Positions 25,444 to 34,147 of a stretch of 64,000 nt of DNA are shown one piece after another. The stretch is from Muribaculaceae bacterium (GTDB taxonomy: Bacteria; Bacteroidota; Bacteroidia; Bacteroidales; Muribaculaceae), in NCBI GenBank assembly GCA_014867205.1, contig WGUO01000006.1:40618-104617 (forward strand). Reading direction: 5' to 3'. Below the pieces are notes generated by a model, which was not told the DNA's origin, searched no databases, and saw nothing but the letters and a program-made list of their open reading frames with translations. The stretch's first letter is position 1; the number at the start of each line of letters is the position of its first letter. The position numbers and the translations under genes were made by a program.

Positions 25444-27477
25444 TTACGGGCGAGCGAGTATGAGCGCACTGTAGGGGGCGAGCGTCATCTTGCCGCCTTC
25501 GGTGGCGCCGAGATCACCTGTCGGGGATATCTTGCCATCCTTGGCCACGATAAGCCAGTTTCCTTTCTTGACGTTAACGGTCTGAGGCTTCGAGGCGCCG
25601 TTGAACACAACCTTAATCTCCTTCCAGGCGTCACCGTTGGCATTGTCGGTAAGAGAGTAACTGATAAGGTTGGGAGTCTTTGATGAGTCAATCTTGTCAA
25701 ACTTGAGATGCTTGGCAATGTCGGCGGCAGAAGTCATGCGGAAGGCAGGGTGAGCCTTGCGCAGCGCGATGAGTCCCTTGTAATAATCGAACTGGTCGCG
25801 GTACTTAGCCTTGTTGCTCCAGTCGATGGCATTGATCGAGTCAGGACTCTTGTAAGAGTTGTGGACACCCTTCTTGTCGCGGAATACCTCCTCGCCGGCA
25901 AACATGAAGGGCGTGCCCTGTGAAGTGAAGACGATGGTCTGGGCCAGTTTGGCGGCCTCGAGCATGTTCTCCTCCGGTTCGCCGGCCATAGACTTGCGGA
26001 GCTTGTCGGTGAGGCAGAGGTCGTCATGACAAGACACATAATTGACAATCATCTCGGGTGACTTGGCATAAGGGAACTTCGAGTTGTTGCCCTTCTTATA
26101 ATTTACCTGCGGATGGTCGGTGGCAGCCACGATTCCGATCTTGACAGTCTCCTCGAGTCCCGGTTTGCCGGTGGCGAAACCGCGGTCGGCCGCATCGGTG
26201 TAATGGCCCTTGACAGCGTCGCGGATATCATCAGAGAAGACTGCGATATCCGTCATCTTGCTTACATTCTCCTTCAGCGCGCGGCGCTCGGGCTGGAGCG
26301 GGGAGTCTCCGGCAGTCCAGCCCTCGCCATAGACGAATATCGAGGGATTGATCTTCTTGAGCTCGGCAGCCACCTGGCTCATGGTCTCGGTGTCGTGGAT
26401 GGCCATCAGGTCGAAGCGGAAGCCGTCGATATGATACTCGTCGGCCCAATACTTGGTGGAGTTGATGATATAGTCGCGCATCTGCTGCAGGTCAGAGGCG
26501 GTCTCGTTGCCGCAGCCCGAGGCGTCGGAATATCGGCCGTCATTCCAGTGACGGTGGTAATAGCCGGGGGCTGTTAGCTCGAAATTCGAGTCATCATTGG
26601 TTGCGGTGTGGTTGTATACGACATCCATTATGACACCGATTCCGGCGTCGTGGAGAGCCTTTACCATCTCCTTCATCTCGCGGACACGCGCGGCCGGGTC
26701 GGAGGGATTGGTGGAGTAACTGCCCTCGGGGGCGTTATAGTTCAGCGGGTCATAGCCCCAGTTGTAGGTGTTGTCCTGCAGGTTAAGCTCGTCGACCGAA
26801 TTGTAGTCGTACGAGGGGAGGATGTGGACATGTGTCACGCCGAGTTCCTTGAGGTGGTCGATACCGGTCTTCAGGCCCTCGGGCGAGGTAGTGCCCTGTT
26901 CGGTGAGGGCGAGGAACTTGCCTTTGTTGGCGATGCCTGACGAGGGGTGCATCGACATGTCGCGATGGTGCATCTCATAGATGATGACGTCGGAGAAATT
27001 CTTTACCTCGGGACCCTTGTCGGCGTTCCAGCCTGCGGGGTCGGTGGAGTTGAGGTCTATGATAGCGGCGCGGTTGCCGTTTACGCCGACAGCCTTAGCC
27101 CAGACACCGGGAGTCTCCTTGAGCCACTTACCGTCATGCTTGATCTGGAAGGTATAGAACTTGCCGTAGAGTTTCTCGGGAACGGAAGCCGACCAGGTTC
27201 CATTGGAGTGATCGGGGGTCATGGGGAGCGTCTTGTAAGCGCTGCCGGTGTGTCCGTTGTCGTAGAGCAGCACGCGTGCCTCCTGAGCCTTGGGGCTCCA
27301 GAGCCTGAAGTGGGTGCCTGAGTTGTCGACTGTCAGTTCGAGATCCGAGCCGTCGTAGGTAGGCCAGGAGATGAACTGCGCGTCATAGGTACTGTTGGTC
27401 TGAGCCGAGGCAAACGGGGCCAAACTGCAGGAAAGCATGGCTGCAGCCATAAGTAGGGATAATTTTGAATTTGACAT
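25444..27477 (-). CDS. pulA: Type I pullulanase (GH13)
   Basis: The enzyme hydrolyses alpha-1,6 branches in pullulan, starch or glycogen. It has 677 residues with an N-terminal signal peptide ending near ASA/QTN. A CBM48-like domain (GTHFRLWSPKAQEARVLLYD) and the type I pullulanase motif YNWGYDP near residue 238 precede the GH13 catalytic core: nucleophile in DGFRFD near residue 355, acid/base Glu in YGEGW near 383, and SCHDD as the third acid. It begins 24 nt after the helicase gene, probably the same transcript. It is predicted to act outside the cytosol. Confidence 0.93.
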   Translation of the reverse strand: MSNSKLSLLMAAAMLSCSLAPFASAQTNSTYDAQFISWPTYDGSDLELTVDNSGTHFRLWSPKAQEARVLLYDNGHTGSAYKTLPMTPDHSNGTWSASVPEKLYGKFYTFQIKHDGKWLKETPGVWAKAVGVNGNRAAIIDLNSTDPAGWNADKGPEVKNFSDVIIYEMHHRDMSMHPSSGIANKGKFLALTEQGTTSPEGLKTGIDHLKELGVTHVHILPSYDYNSVDELNLQDNTYNWGYDPLNYNAPEGSYSTNPSDPAARVREMKEMVKALHDAGIGVIMDVVYNHTATNDDSNFELTAPGYYHRHWNDGRYSDASGCGNETASDLQQMRDYIINSTKYWADEYHIDGFRFDLMAIHDTETMSQVAAELKKINPSIFVYGEGWTAGDSPLQPERRALKENVSKMTDIAVFSDDIRDAVKGHYTDAADRGFATGKPGLEETVKIGIVAATDHPQVNYKKGNNSKFPYAKSPEMIVNYVSCHDDLCLTDKLRKSMAGEPEENMLEAAKLAQTIVFTSQGTPFMFAGEEVFRDKKGVHNSYKSPDSINAIDWSNKAKYRDQFDYYKGLIALRKAHPAFRMTSAADIAKHLKFDKIDSSKTPNLISYSLTDNANGDAWKEIKVVFNGASKPQTVNVKKGNWLIVAKDGKISPTGDLGATEGGKMTLAPYSALILARP

Positions 27478-27501
27478 TTAGGGTATTAGTTTTATAATAT
27501 A

Positions 27502-29676
27502 TCAGTCATTCTGATGAGGGGGGTGCCCGGGGGCTGCCTTACGGATGACACGCTCCACGAGGTCTCGTTCAGACGATCCGAAGCGCACGCGGTAAGAGCG
27601 GGCGGCAGGGTCAAACCTGACGATAACCCCGCGGCCGAACACGCGGTGCTCGACCTCGGTGCCGACCGGCAGCGGGGCGTTGTCGCCCTCGCCGAGTTCA
27701 GCGTTGAGCATGTTGACCATATTGCGGGTCCCCTCGAAGAGCGATTTATCGGGGTTCCCCTCTATAGATAACAAAACTTCAGGAATTTCGGATATAAAGC
27801 GCGATGGATATTTCAGGGCGCCGTTATCGTTCATGTATCCCTCCGATTCCGACAGGTAGAGCATTGACATGGCCCGGGTAACGGCCACATACATGAGGCG
27901 GCGTTCCTCTTCCTCGCCATCCTTGCGGCGCTCGCGGATCGAGCGGTGGTTGGGGAAGACGCCCTCGGTGAGTCCGGTGATGAACACCGTCGGGAACTCC
28001 AGACCCTTCGACTGGTGGATGGTCATGAGTCTGACCTTGTCCTTGTCGACGGCGGCATCGACATTGGTGTACAGGGCTATTTCCTGGAGATAGGCAGAGA
28101 GGGAGCGGTCGTCATCATCGTCGCGCGAGAGCTCGAACTCTCGCATCGAGTTGATGAGTTCCGCTATATTCTCGAGGCGGTCCTCGCGCTCGTCCATGCG
28201 GTAATGGTCGGCGAGTCTGCTTTCGACCAGCAGACGGTCGGCGAGTTCGGAGACAGGCATATGCAGTGCGAGCTCGCGTGCGGAATCAATCAGGGCGATG
28301 AACCCGTGCAGGGCCGCACGGTTGAACCTGGGAGTATCGACGGCCTGTCGCAGGGCCGCCATGAGAGAGATGCCGGCGCTTTCGGCCATAGAGCGGAGCG
28401 CGGACATCGACGAGTTGCCGAACTTGCGGGCAGGCAGGTTGACTATTCGAGCGAATGCCATGTCGTCGGCGTCTGATGCCACCAGGCGCAGGTAGCATAT
28501 CACATCCTTTATTTCCTTACGCTCGAAGAATCTGACGCCGCCCCACACGCTGTAGGGAATCTTGCGGCGCAGCAGCATCTGCTCGACCTGGCGCGACAGG
28601 AACGAACTGCGATAGAGCACGGCGAAATCGCGGGGGGAGTCTCCTGAGCGGATTCCGGACTCGATGGTATCAGCGATAAACTCCGCCTCCTCGCGCTCGG
28701 AGCGGGCATGACGGTATACGGCACGGCGCTCGTTGAGCCGCATTGTGTAGAGTTCCTTCGGGACACGGTTGGTGTTGTTGGCAATAATGCAGTTGGCAAC
28801 CTCGAGCACATCGGGTGTCGATCGGTAATTCTCGTTAAGGATGATGTCTGTGGCTGCCCGGAAGTTGACGAAGATACGTGGATTCGCGCCCCGCCATTCA
28901 TAAATGGCCTGGTCAGGATCGCCGACAACAAAGAGGTTGCCGTGACGTTCGGCGAGAATGTCGAGCAGTTTCCAGTCGTCAGACGAGCAGTCCTGCACCT
29001 CGTCGACCATGATATAGTTCAGCCGGTCGGTCCAGTACCCGCGCGCGTCGGGGAAATGGTTGAGGATGTATATGGTGAAATAAATCAAGTCATCATAATC
29101 GAGCGCATAATGCTTGAGCTGCAGGCGGATATATCGCACGAGCTCATCGGGACACTCCGGTGAGCTTGCGGGCAGCAGGTGTCGCTGAATGTATGCGTCG
29201 ATATTGTATCCCTTCAGGGCTGCGACCTTGGTCAGGAAGCGCTCGGCGGTAAGCTTGCGGCGGTCGACGCCGAACTCCTCCATTGCCTGCTTGGCGAGTT
29301 GCTTGGCGTCCTCCTCGTCGAGTACGGTGAAGTTCTTGGGGTAGCCGATGCGGTATATCTCACGGCGCAGGAACTTGACACAGAAACTATGGATAGTACA
29401 GATGAAGTCGTTGACACTTCCGCGGTCGACCATTCTCGAGATGCGGTGTTTCATCTCCTGAGCGGCCTTGTTGGTGAAAGTCAGACAGAGAATATTCCCG
29501 GGTGAGATGCCGAGGTCGTTGACGAGGAACGCATAGCGGTGCGCGAGTACCCGGGTCTTGCCTGAGCCGGCCCCGGCCACGACACGGACACGGCCCTCAG
29601 TGGCCTCGACAGCCTCGAGCTGTCGGCTGTTGAGTCTTATCGCGGGCTTGCCGGACTGGTTCTCACTCATCGGCAT
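27502..29676 (-). CDS. UvrD/PcrA-type ATP-dependent DNA helicase
   Basis: This is a 724-residue SF1A helicase. Walker A AGAGSGKT is at 34-41, motif II reads VDEVQDCS, and motif III reads VGDPDQAIYEWRGAN. Later motifs include NYRS, HQSKGLEF and the VAVTRA/RRLMYVAVTRA motif VI. The C-terminal extension is short. Roles in excision repair or replication restart are expected by family. Its ATG lies one base after the stop of the upstream sensor gene, so the two are likely translated together. Confidence 0.92.
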   Translation of the reverse strand: MPMSENQSGKPAIRLNSRQLEAVEATEGRVRVVAGAGSGKTRVLAHRYAFLVNDLGISPGNILCLTFTNKAAQEMKHRISRMVDRGSVNDFICTIHSFCVKFLRREIYRIGYPKNFTVLDEEDAKQLAKQAMEEFGVDRRKLTAERFLTKVAALKGYNIDAYIQRHLLPASSPECPDELVRYIRLQLKHYALDYDDLIYFTIYILNHFPDARGYWTDRLNYIMVDEVQDCSSDDWKLLDILAERHGNLFVVGDPDQAIYEWRGANPRIFVNFRAATDIILNENYRSTPDVLEVANCIIANNTNRVPKELYTMRLNERRAVYRHARSEREEAEFIADTIESGIRSGDSPRDFAVLYRSSFLSRQVEQMLLRRKIPYSVWGGVRFFERKEIKDVICYLRLVASDADDMAFARIVNLPARKFGNSSMSALRSMAESAGISLMAALRQAVDTPRFNRAALHGFIALIDSARELALHMPVSELADRLLVESRLADHYRMDEREDRLENIAELINSMREFELSRDDDDDRSLSAYLQEIALYTNVDAAVDKDKVRLMTIHQSKGLEFPTVFITGLTEGVFPNHRSIRERRKDGEEEERRLMYVAVTRAMSMLYLSESEGYMNDNGALKYPSRFISEIPEVLLSIEGNPDKSLFEGTRNMVNMLNAELGEGDNAPLPVGTEVEHRVFGRGVIVRFDPAARSYRVRFGSSERDLVERVIRKAAPGHPPHQND

Positions 29677-29677
29677 G

Positions 29678-31747
29678 TCAGCAGTTTGTCACCGACAGGT
29701 CGGCGGGGAGTGAGAAAACGAAACGCGATCCGTCGGTCCATGACTTATCCTGACGGAAGTCGCAGTTGACCAGAAGCGAAATGAGCCGGCAGATGTACAG
29801 TCCGTTGCTCTTGCTGGCAAGCATTCTATCGGAGTCTATGAGGGAATCGAACACCCTTGGGTCGTCAGCCTCGCCGAACACGCGCCTCGGGGTATTGAAA
29901 CAGAACCGAACATTCCCTTTGACGGGCGGGAGGCATGTCAGGCCTATCTTCTCTCCGGGACTGCAGTTCTCGCTTGCCACTGTCAGCATCTTTGCCAGCA
30001 GCGTGATGACACAGTCGCGGTCGGTGATTATCCTGAAGTCCTTGTCAGGATACTGGATCTCGAAACGGTCATGCTGCGGGTCGATTCCGGAGACCTTGGC
30101 CGCGGCCTCGCGCATCAGTGTGTCGACCGAGTTGCTCTGTATGAACTTTTGGCGGTCGTTGCCGCAGACAGCCGATATATATATGATGTCGTTTATGATG
30201 TTCTCGGTCAGGAAGGTTGACACCTCGAACTGATGCTTGTGCCTCTTCTTCATCTCCTTCTGCCATGAGGCGGCCACGTCGCCGTCGTCACCATATTTAT
30301 CATTGTCGGCATAGTCATAATATATGGATCGTCTCAGACGGTTGCGTTCCTCGGCGACATTGTCGGCAATCATGCCCATGTTGCGGGAGTTTTTCTGGAA
30401 CTTTGACCAATAGAAGAGGCAGATCACGATAACTGCGAGCATAAGCACGAAAGCCACGATGACCAGCGACATGATGCGGCGTGTGGTCTCGATCTCCTGG
30501 TTGCGGTTCTCGAGCTCGAGCGAGTCATTGCGGCTGCTGAGATCCTTGAGGTCGTACTTGATCTGGAGCTCACGGTATTTTTCTGATGCCCGCAGGGCGT
30601 TGAGTTCCTCAAGGATAGCGTTGTGTTCGGATAAAGCCTCGATCTTTATTTTGTCGTCGCCGGTTTTCTCGGCGGCCTCGATAAGCATGTCGAGCAACTG
30701 GAGCCTGATGGCAAGAGCCTTCTCGGACTCAAGCATGCGCTGCAGATAAGGAATCGCTCCGTTATAGTCGTGTCTGGCCATCAGGTAATAGGCCATGAAG
30801 CGGGGTTTCCCCTCCAGATCCGCCTTTACGTCCGGGTTTCTTGCCGCCAGTTCGGCTACACGGGCGTGCAGGTCTGCGATCTCGGTCTGGCTGAGACCCT
30901 TGTAGTTGCGCATCATGCGGCGGTAGACTATATATCGGCTGACGTCGTAGTTGCGGTAATTCCGCCCCATGGCCTTGTATTTCTGCTCGAGTCCGGAAAT
31001 GACCTCAAGCAGCTTGCGGTCGGCCTCGATAGACTTCCTGTAGTCGGAGGCGTCGGCATAGATGTTGGCGGCTTCGGCGTAAATCAGGTTGGGAAGCGCA
31101 TAGAGGGAGAACCCGGACCCGGAAACCATTGCAGTGAGACGGTCGAGATATTTCTTCAGCAGGTCTCCGCTGGCGTCGTTGCGCAGGTATTCGACCACGG
31201 TGAACAGGTCGAGCAGGCGCTTTTCGTCAGATGCCTGTCTTGTGGTGTCGAATTCGGAAAGTATGCGTGTCACCTCTTTCTGGCGCTCCTCCTCGCTCTG
31301 GAATTTGGCAGCCTGGACTATACGTTTCATCTTGATGAAGAGCATACTTTCCTTCTGCTCCCTGGACTTGGGAATTCGTTTGATCTCTGCCTCGATTGCG
31401 GCGAAGGCCTTGTCGGAGTTCAGGATAGAGGAGAGCTGGCGGCAGATGTCAAGACGGGTGTGGTTGTCTCCGGCGCGCACGGCCACGTCATAGAGCTCGC
31501 GGGCCACATCGAGTTGGTTCTGGCGAGGCACGATGTCAAAGATATCGTAGAGAACCTTGACGGAATCCCTGGCCGAAGAAACGTCTCGCAGGCCGGCACG
31601 CAGCCGTGCGGCGGTCGCGAGTTTCTTTTCGGCGGTCGTGTTCTGGGTGGATGCGGCAGCGGCGAGGGTGTGTTTATCAGGTGAGGCCTGCGCGGCGGCT
31701 GAGATACATACGAATACCGCTGCCAGAGTCATCAGAATCTTTTTCAT
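29678..31747 (-). CDS. Membrane sensor: periplasmic TPR-like helices, one TM, degenerate histidine-kinase ATPase module
   Basis: The protein has 689 residues: a signal peptide (ending near AAAQA), a long helical TPR-like region (about 30-395), a coiled coil (SLELENRNQEIETTRR), one membrane helix (about 425-447) and a cytosolic part. Its last 110 residues line up with HATPase_c: NxxK-like CVITLLAKMLTVASENC, then the glycine-rich end SNGLYICRLISLLVNC and GSRFVFSLPAD. The N-box asparagine and G1 motif are not recognisable, and no H-box histidine is evident. It may be a dead kinase or a signalling scaffold. It heads the cluster with the helicase and pullulanase. Confidence 0.75.
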   Translation of the reverse strand: MKKILMTLAAVFVCISAAAQASPDKHTLAAAASTQNTTAEKKLATAARLRAGLRDVSSARDSVKVLYDIFDIVPRQNQLDVARELYDVAVRAGDNHTRLDICRQLSSILNSDKAFAAIEAEIKRIPKSREQKESMLFIKMKRIVQAAKFQSEEERQKEVTRILSEFDTTRQASDEKRLLDLFTVVEYLRNDASGDLLKKYLDRLTAMVSGSGFSLYALPNLIYAEAANIYADASDYRKSIEADRKLLEVISGLEQKYKAMGRNYRNYDVSRYIVYRRMMRNYKGLSQTEIADLHARVAELAARNPDVKADLEGKPRFMAYYLMARHDYNGAIPYLQRMLESEKALAIRLQLLDMLIEAAEKTGDDKIKIEALSEHNAILEELNALRASEKYRELQIKYDLKDLSSRNDSLELENRNQEIETTRRIMSLVIVAFVLMLAVIVICLFYWSKFQKNSRNMGMIADNVAEERNRLRRSIYYDYADNDKYGDDGDVAASWQKEMKKRHKHQFEVSTFLTENIINDIIYISAVCGNDRQKFIQSNSVDTLMREAAAKVSGIDPQHDRFEIQYPDKDFRIITDRDCVITLLAKMLTVASENCSPGEKIGLTCLPPVKGNVRFCFNTPRRVFGEADDPRVFDSLIDSDRMLASKSNGLYICRLISLLVNCDFRQDKSWTDGSRFVFSLPADLSVTNC

Positions 31748-31805
31748 GTCAGGTAGTTTGTTTCGCTTATTGACCGGCAGAACTGAGCCGGAAGCATAGT
31801 CCTAA

Positions 31806-31836
31806 CAAAATTAGTGTATTTTTCGCATATTAACAA
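31806..31836 (-). promoter_or_regulatory. Promoter for the sensor-helicase-pullulanase cluster
   Basis: On the minus strand, TTG (31834-31836) stands 20 nt from TAATTTTG (31806-31813), a good Bacteroidetes match. The predicted start is near 31799, leaving a leader of about 50 nt before the sensor gene. Confidence 0.7.
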
Positions 31837-31950
31837 GGAAAAGAGCAAAAATCGCCTTATGCCGGGCATACGGCTACTCAGAAGCCGGGGCATTTGCATT
31901 AATATGCATATGTCTTACGATTCGGAGGGAGTTATAATTTAAAGTCTGTT

Positions 31951-31982
31951 TTTGCGTTAATTCTGTATGAGATTTAGATTTA
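31951..31982 (+). promoter_or_regulatory. Putative promoter for the subtilisin gene
   Basis: TTTG (31951-31954) is followed after 20 nt by TAGATTTA (31975-31982), close to the consensus. The spacer ends GTATGAGATT, the same phase and nearly the same sequence as in the pyrE promoter. It overlaps the first copy of a 32-nt repeat whose second copy covers the start codon. Confidence 0.55.
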
Positions 31983-31983
31983 G
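31952..31983 (+). repeat. 32-nt direct repeat, copy 1
   Basis: This copy differs from copy 2 (32023-32054) at only 2 of 32 positions, and the starts are 71 nt apart. It carries the putative promoter of the subtilisin gene. It also contains an ATG (31967) that opens a 24-codon frame ending in ATGA overlap with the real start, but that ATG lies upstream of the predicted transcript start. Confidence 0.8.
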
Positions 31984-32022
31984 CGTGACCTCGGCTGCCG
32001 CCTTGGCCCGTTATGAAAGTTA

Positions 32023-32054
32023 TTGCGTTAATTATGTATGAGATTAAGATTTAG
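32023..32054 (+). repeat. 32-nt direct repeat, copy 2, overlapping the subtilisin start codon
   Basis: The second copy covers the ATG at 32038 and the first five codons. Its promoter-like bases are weaker (ATTG and AAGATTTA) than in copy 1, so it probably arose from duplication of a promoter segment or of the gene start. Confidence 0.8.
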
Positions 32055-34134
32055 AGATATTATTGTGCTATTGGCGGTTTTGCTCGCGGCGGTTCCTGCC
32101 TCGGCATATTATGAGACCGGCGAGGCTGATGAGGCTGAGTATATTCCGTCGATCCTGCAGATAGAGGGAGACCCGGCGGAGGCGATATCCGAGCTTGAGG
32201 GCAGAGGAGTGATAGTCTGGCGTTACAGGGCCGACATGGTGCTGGCGCTTGTGCCGCGCGAATTGGAGAGTCCGGCGCGTATTCGCGGAGTCCGCCGAGT
32301 TGAGCGCAGCCGACGGGCCATGCCGGTGATGGATGTCGCGAAGACATACTATGACGCGTCGCTGATGCACATCGGGCAGGGACTTCCCCGTCCATATACA
32401 GGCAAAGGTGTTGTGGTAGGATTCTGCGACACCGGTTTTGACCCGAACCATATAAACTTTCTTGACGCAGATGGCCGCACCCGTGTCCGTAGGCTCGTGT
32501 ATTACGACGAGCCTCACGGAATCCGCCGGGTGCTCGACACGCCCGAGGAGATAGCCGCCTGGACAACTGACAACCGGGATGAGTATCATGGGACGCATGT
32601 CGCAGGCATATTGACCGGCTCATACAACGGCAACGGCTATGGCGGCATGGCTCCCGACGCGGAGATAGTGGCTACGACGTCGCAACTGTATGACGCGGGG
32701 ATACTTTCAGCCTGCGAGGATATCATAGAGTATGCCAGGTCGGTGGGGAAGCCGGCCGTAATCAACCTGTCGCTCGGGAGTTACAACGGGCCGCATGACG
32801 GGACGTCTCTTTTCTGCCGCTATATGGAGCTGCTTGGCCGCGAGGCAATAGTCTTCATGGCCACGGGCAACGAGGCCGGGCGCACTAACTCGGCGCGGAT
32901 CACATTCAGCGAGCGACAGTCAGGCTGGCGTGTCAGGATTCACTCGACGGACTGGGTGCAGTTCGACATGTATGGCATGACCGATGCGTGGAGTTACGAT
33001 TCCAGGCCTATCGGAGTGCGTTTTTCTGTCTACGATGAGGTGACCAGACAACCCGTATACCGCACGCCGCTCTATGAGGGTCCGGAGCCGTTTGAGGCCG
33101 GCGTGAGTTCGGCTACGGATTCGGAATTTGCGAAATATATGACCGGGGAGGTGCGTCTTCGCGGCTATATCAGCGACCTAAACGGACGCTGGGTGACCGA
33201 ACTGGAATATGACACGCATACCGACGAGGCTAATCCCGAGGCCTCCGGACACTGGGCGCGGTATAATATCGCTGCGGAATACACCGGCGCGCCCGGGGTG
33301 AGCATGGATGTGACGAGCGACTGCCAGTACTCGCGGCTGGTGCAGTGGCCCGGCTATAAGGCACCGGGCGCTGACCTGTCAGTCAGTGACATATGTACAG
33401 GCGCGAACGTGGTGGCCGTCGGCATGTACAATAACCGGCGCACCACACCTCAACTGAACGGAGAGGAGCGCGATTTCAACCATGAGCCCCTTACGATATG
33501 CAAGGCATCGAGTTACGGCACCACCATCACCGGGCGCGAGCTGCCTCATACGGTGGCCCCGGGTGCGGCAGTGGTCTCATCGGCCAACCGCTATTTCGCA
33601 CAGGAGCATCCCGACCAGGTGCCTACACTAAGCGCTGAGGCGAAGATAAATGGCGAGACATACTACTGGGCCGTGAACTACGGCACCTCCATGTCTACAC
33701 CATATGTGGCCGGAAGTGTCGCGGCGTGGCTTGAGGCAAACCCCGGACTGGCTGTCGACGAAGTCCTGGATATAATTGCCGCGAGCAATACCCATGACTA
33801 CCCCGATTTGTCAAATCCCCGCCACGGGCAGGGGTGGTTCAGGCCATACGAGGGCCTGAAACAGGCGCTAAGATACACGGATTCGGTCCCCGGTATTTTA
33901 GATAGTGCGTCGCCTGCGATAGTGATTCGCGGGGATGTCGCGGAGATACTCAATCCGGGGCAGATGGAGTTGAGGGTCGCTGTCTACTCGGCCGACGGAT
34001 CGCAGGTCATTACTGGCAGTATGACTCACGAGTCTGTGAGTATCATAGATCTGTCGTCACTTAGTTCGGGAGTGTACGTAATGCGCGTTGAGGGGGCCGG
34101 GCATGCTCCTGTCAGCAGGAAGTTCGTGCGCTGA
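32038..34134 (+). CDS. Secreted subtilisin-like (S8) serine protease with T9SS-like tail
   Basis: The protein has 698 residues and a signal peptide (IIVLLAVLLAAVPASA). The triad is visible: Asp131 in GFCDTGFDP, His184 in EYHGTHVAGI and Ser551 in YGTSMSTPYVAG. The oxyanion Asn lies in ATGNEAG. A large insertion between His and Ser forms a beta-rich domain. The last 80 residues (VAVYSADGSQV ... LSSGVYVMRVEG ... SRKFVR) look like a T9SS sorting domain. It probably acts at the cell surface or outside. It ends convergently with the GSCFA gene, sharing a hairpin across both stop codons. Confidence 0.9.
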   Translation: MRLRFRDIIVLLAVLLAAVPASAYYETGEADEAEYIPSILQIEGDPAEAISELEGRGVIVWRYRADMVLALVPRELESPARIRGVRRVERSRRAMPVMDVAKTYYDASLMHIGQGLPRPYTGKGVVVGFCDTGFDPNHINFLDADGRTRVRRLVYYDEPHGIRRVLDTPEEIAAWTTDNRDEYHGTHVAGILTGSYNGNGYGGMAPDAEIVATTSQLYDAGILSACEDIIEYARSVGKPAVINLSLGSYNGPHDGTSLFCRYMELLGREAIVFMATGNEAGRTNSARITFSERQSGWRVRIHSTDWVQFDMYGMTDAWSYDSRPIGVRFSVYDEVTRQPVYRTPLYEGPEPFEAGVSSATDSEFAKYMTGEVRLRGYISDLNGRWVTELEYDTHTDEANPEASGHWARYNIAAEYTGAPGVSMDVTSDCQYSRLVQWPGYKAPGADLSVSDICTGANVVAVGMYNNRRTTPQLNGEERDFNHEPLTICKASSYGTTITGRELPHTVAPGAAVVSSANRYFAQEHPDQVPTLSAEAKINGETYYWAVNYGTSMSTPYVAGSVAAWLEANPGLAVDEVLDIIAASNTHDYPDLSNPRHGQGWFRPYEGLKQALRYTDSVPGILDSASPAIVIRGDVAEILNPGQMELRVAVYSADGSQVITGSMTHESVSIIDLSSLSSGVYVMRVEGAGHAPVSRKFVR

Positions 34135-34147
34135 GAAGACTCAGCGC
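34128..34147. terminator. Hairpin spanning both convergent stop codons
   Basis: GCGCTGAG (34128-34135), loop AAGA, and CTCAGCGC (34140-34147) form a perfect 8-bp stem. The TGA of the S8 protease and the stop of the GSCFA gene lie in opposite arms. No T-run follows, so it may instead protect the 3' ends or give weak bidirectional termination. Confidence 0.55.

Noticed and set aside
31967..32041. 24-codon leader peptide gene before the subtilisin gene
   Set aside because: It is made largely from a duplicated promoter-like element and its ATG lies upstream of the likely transcript start; kept only as an alternative.
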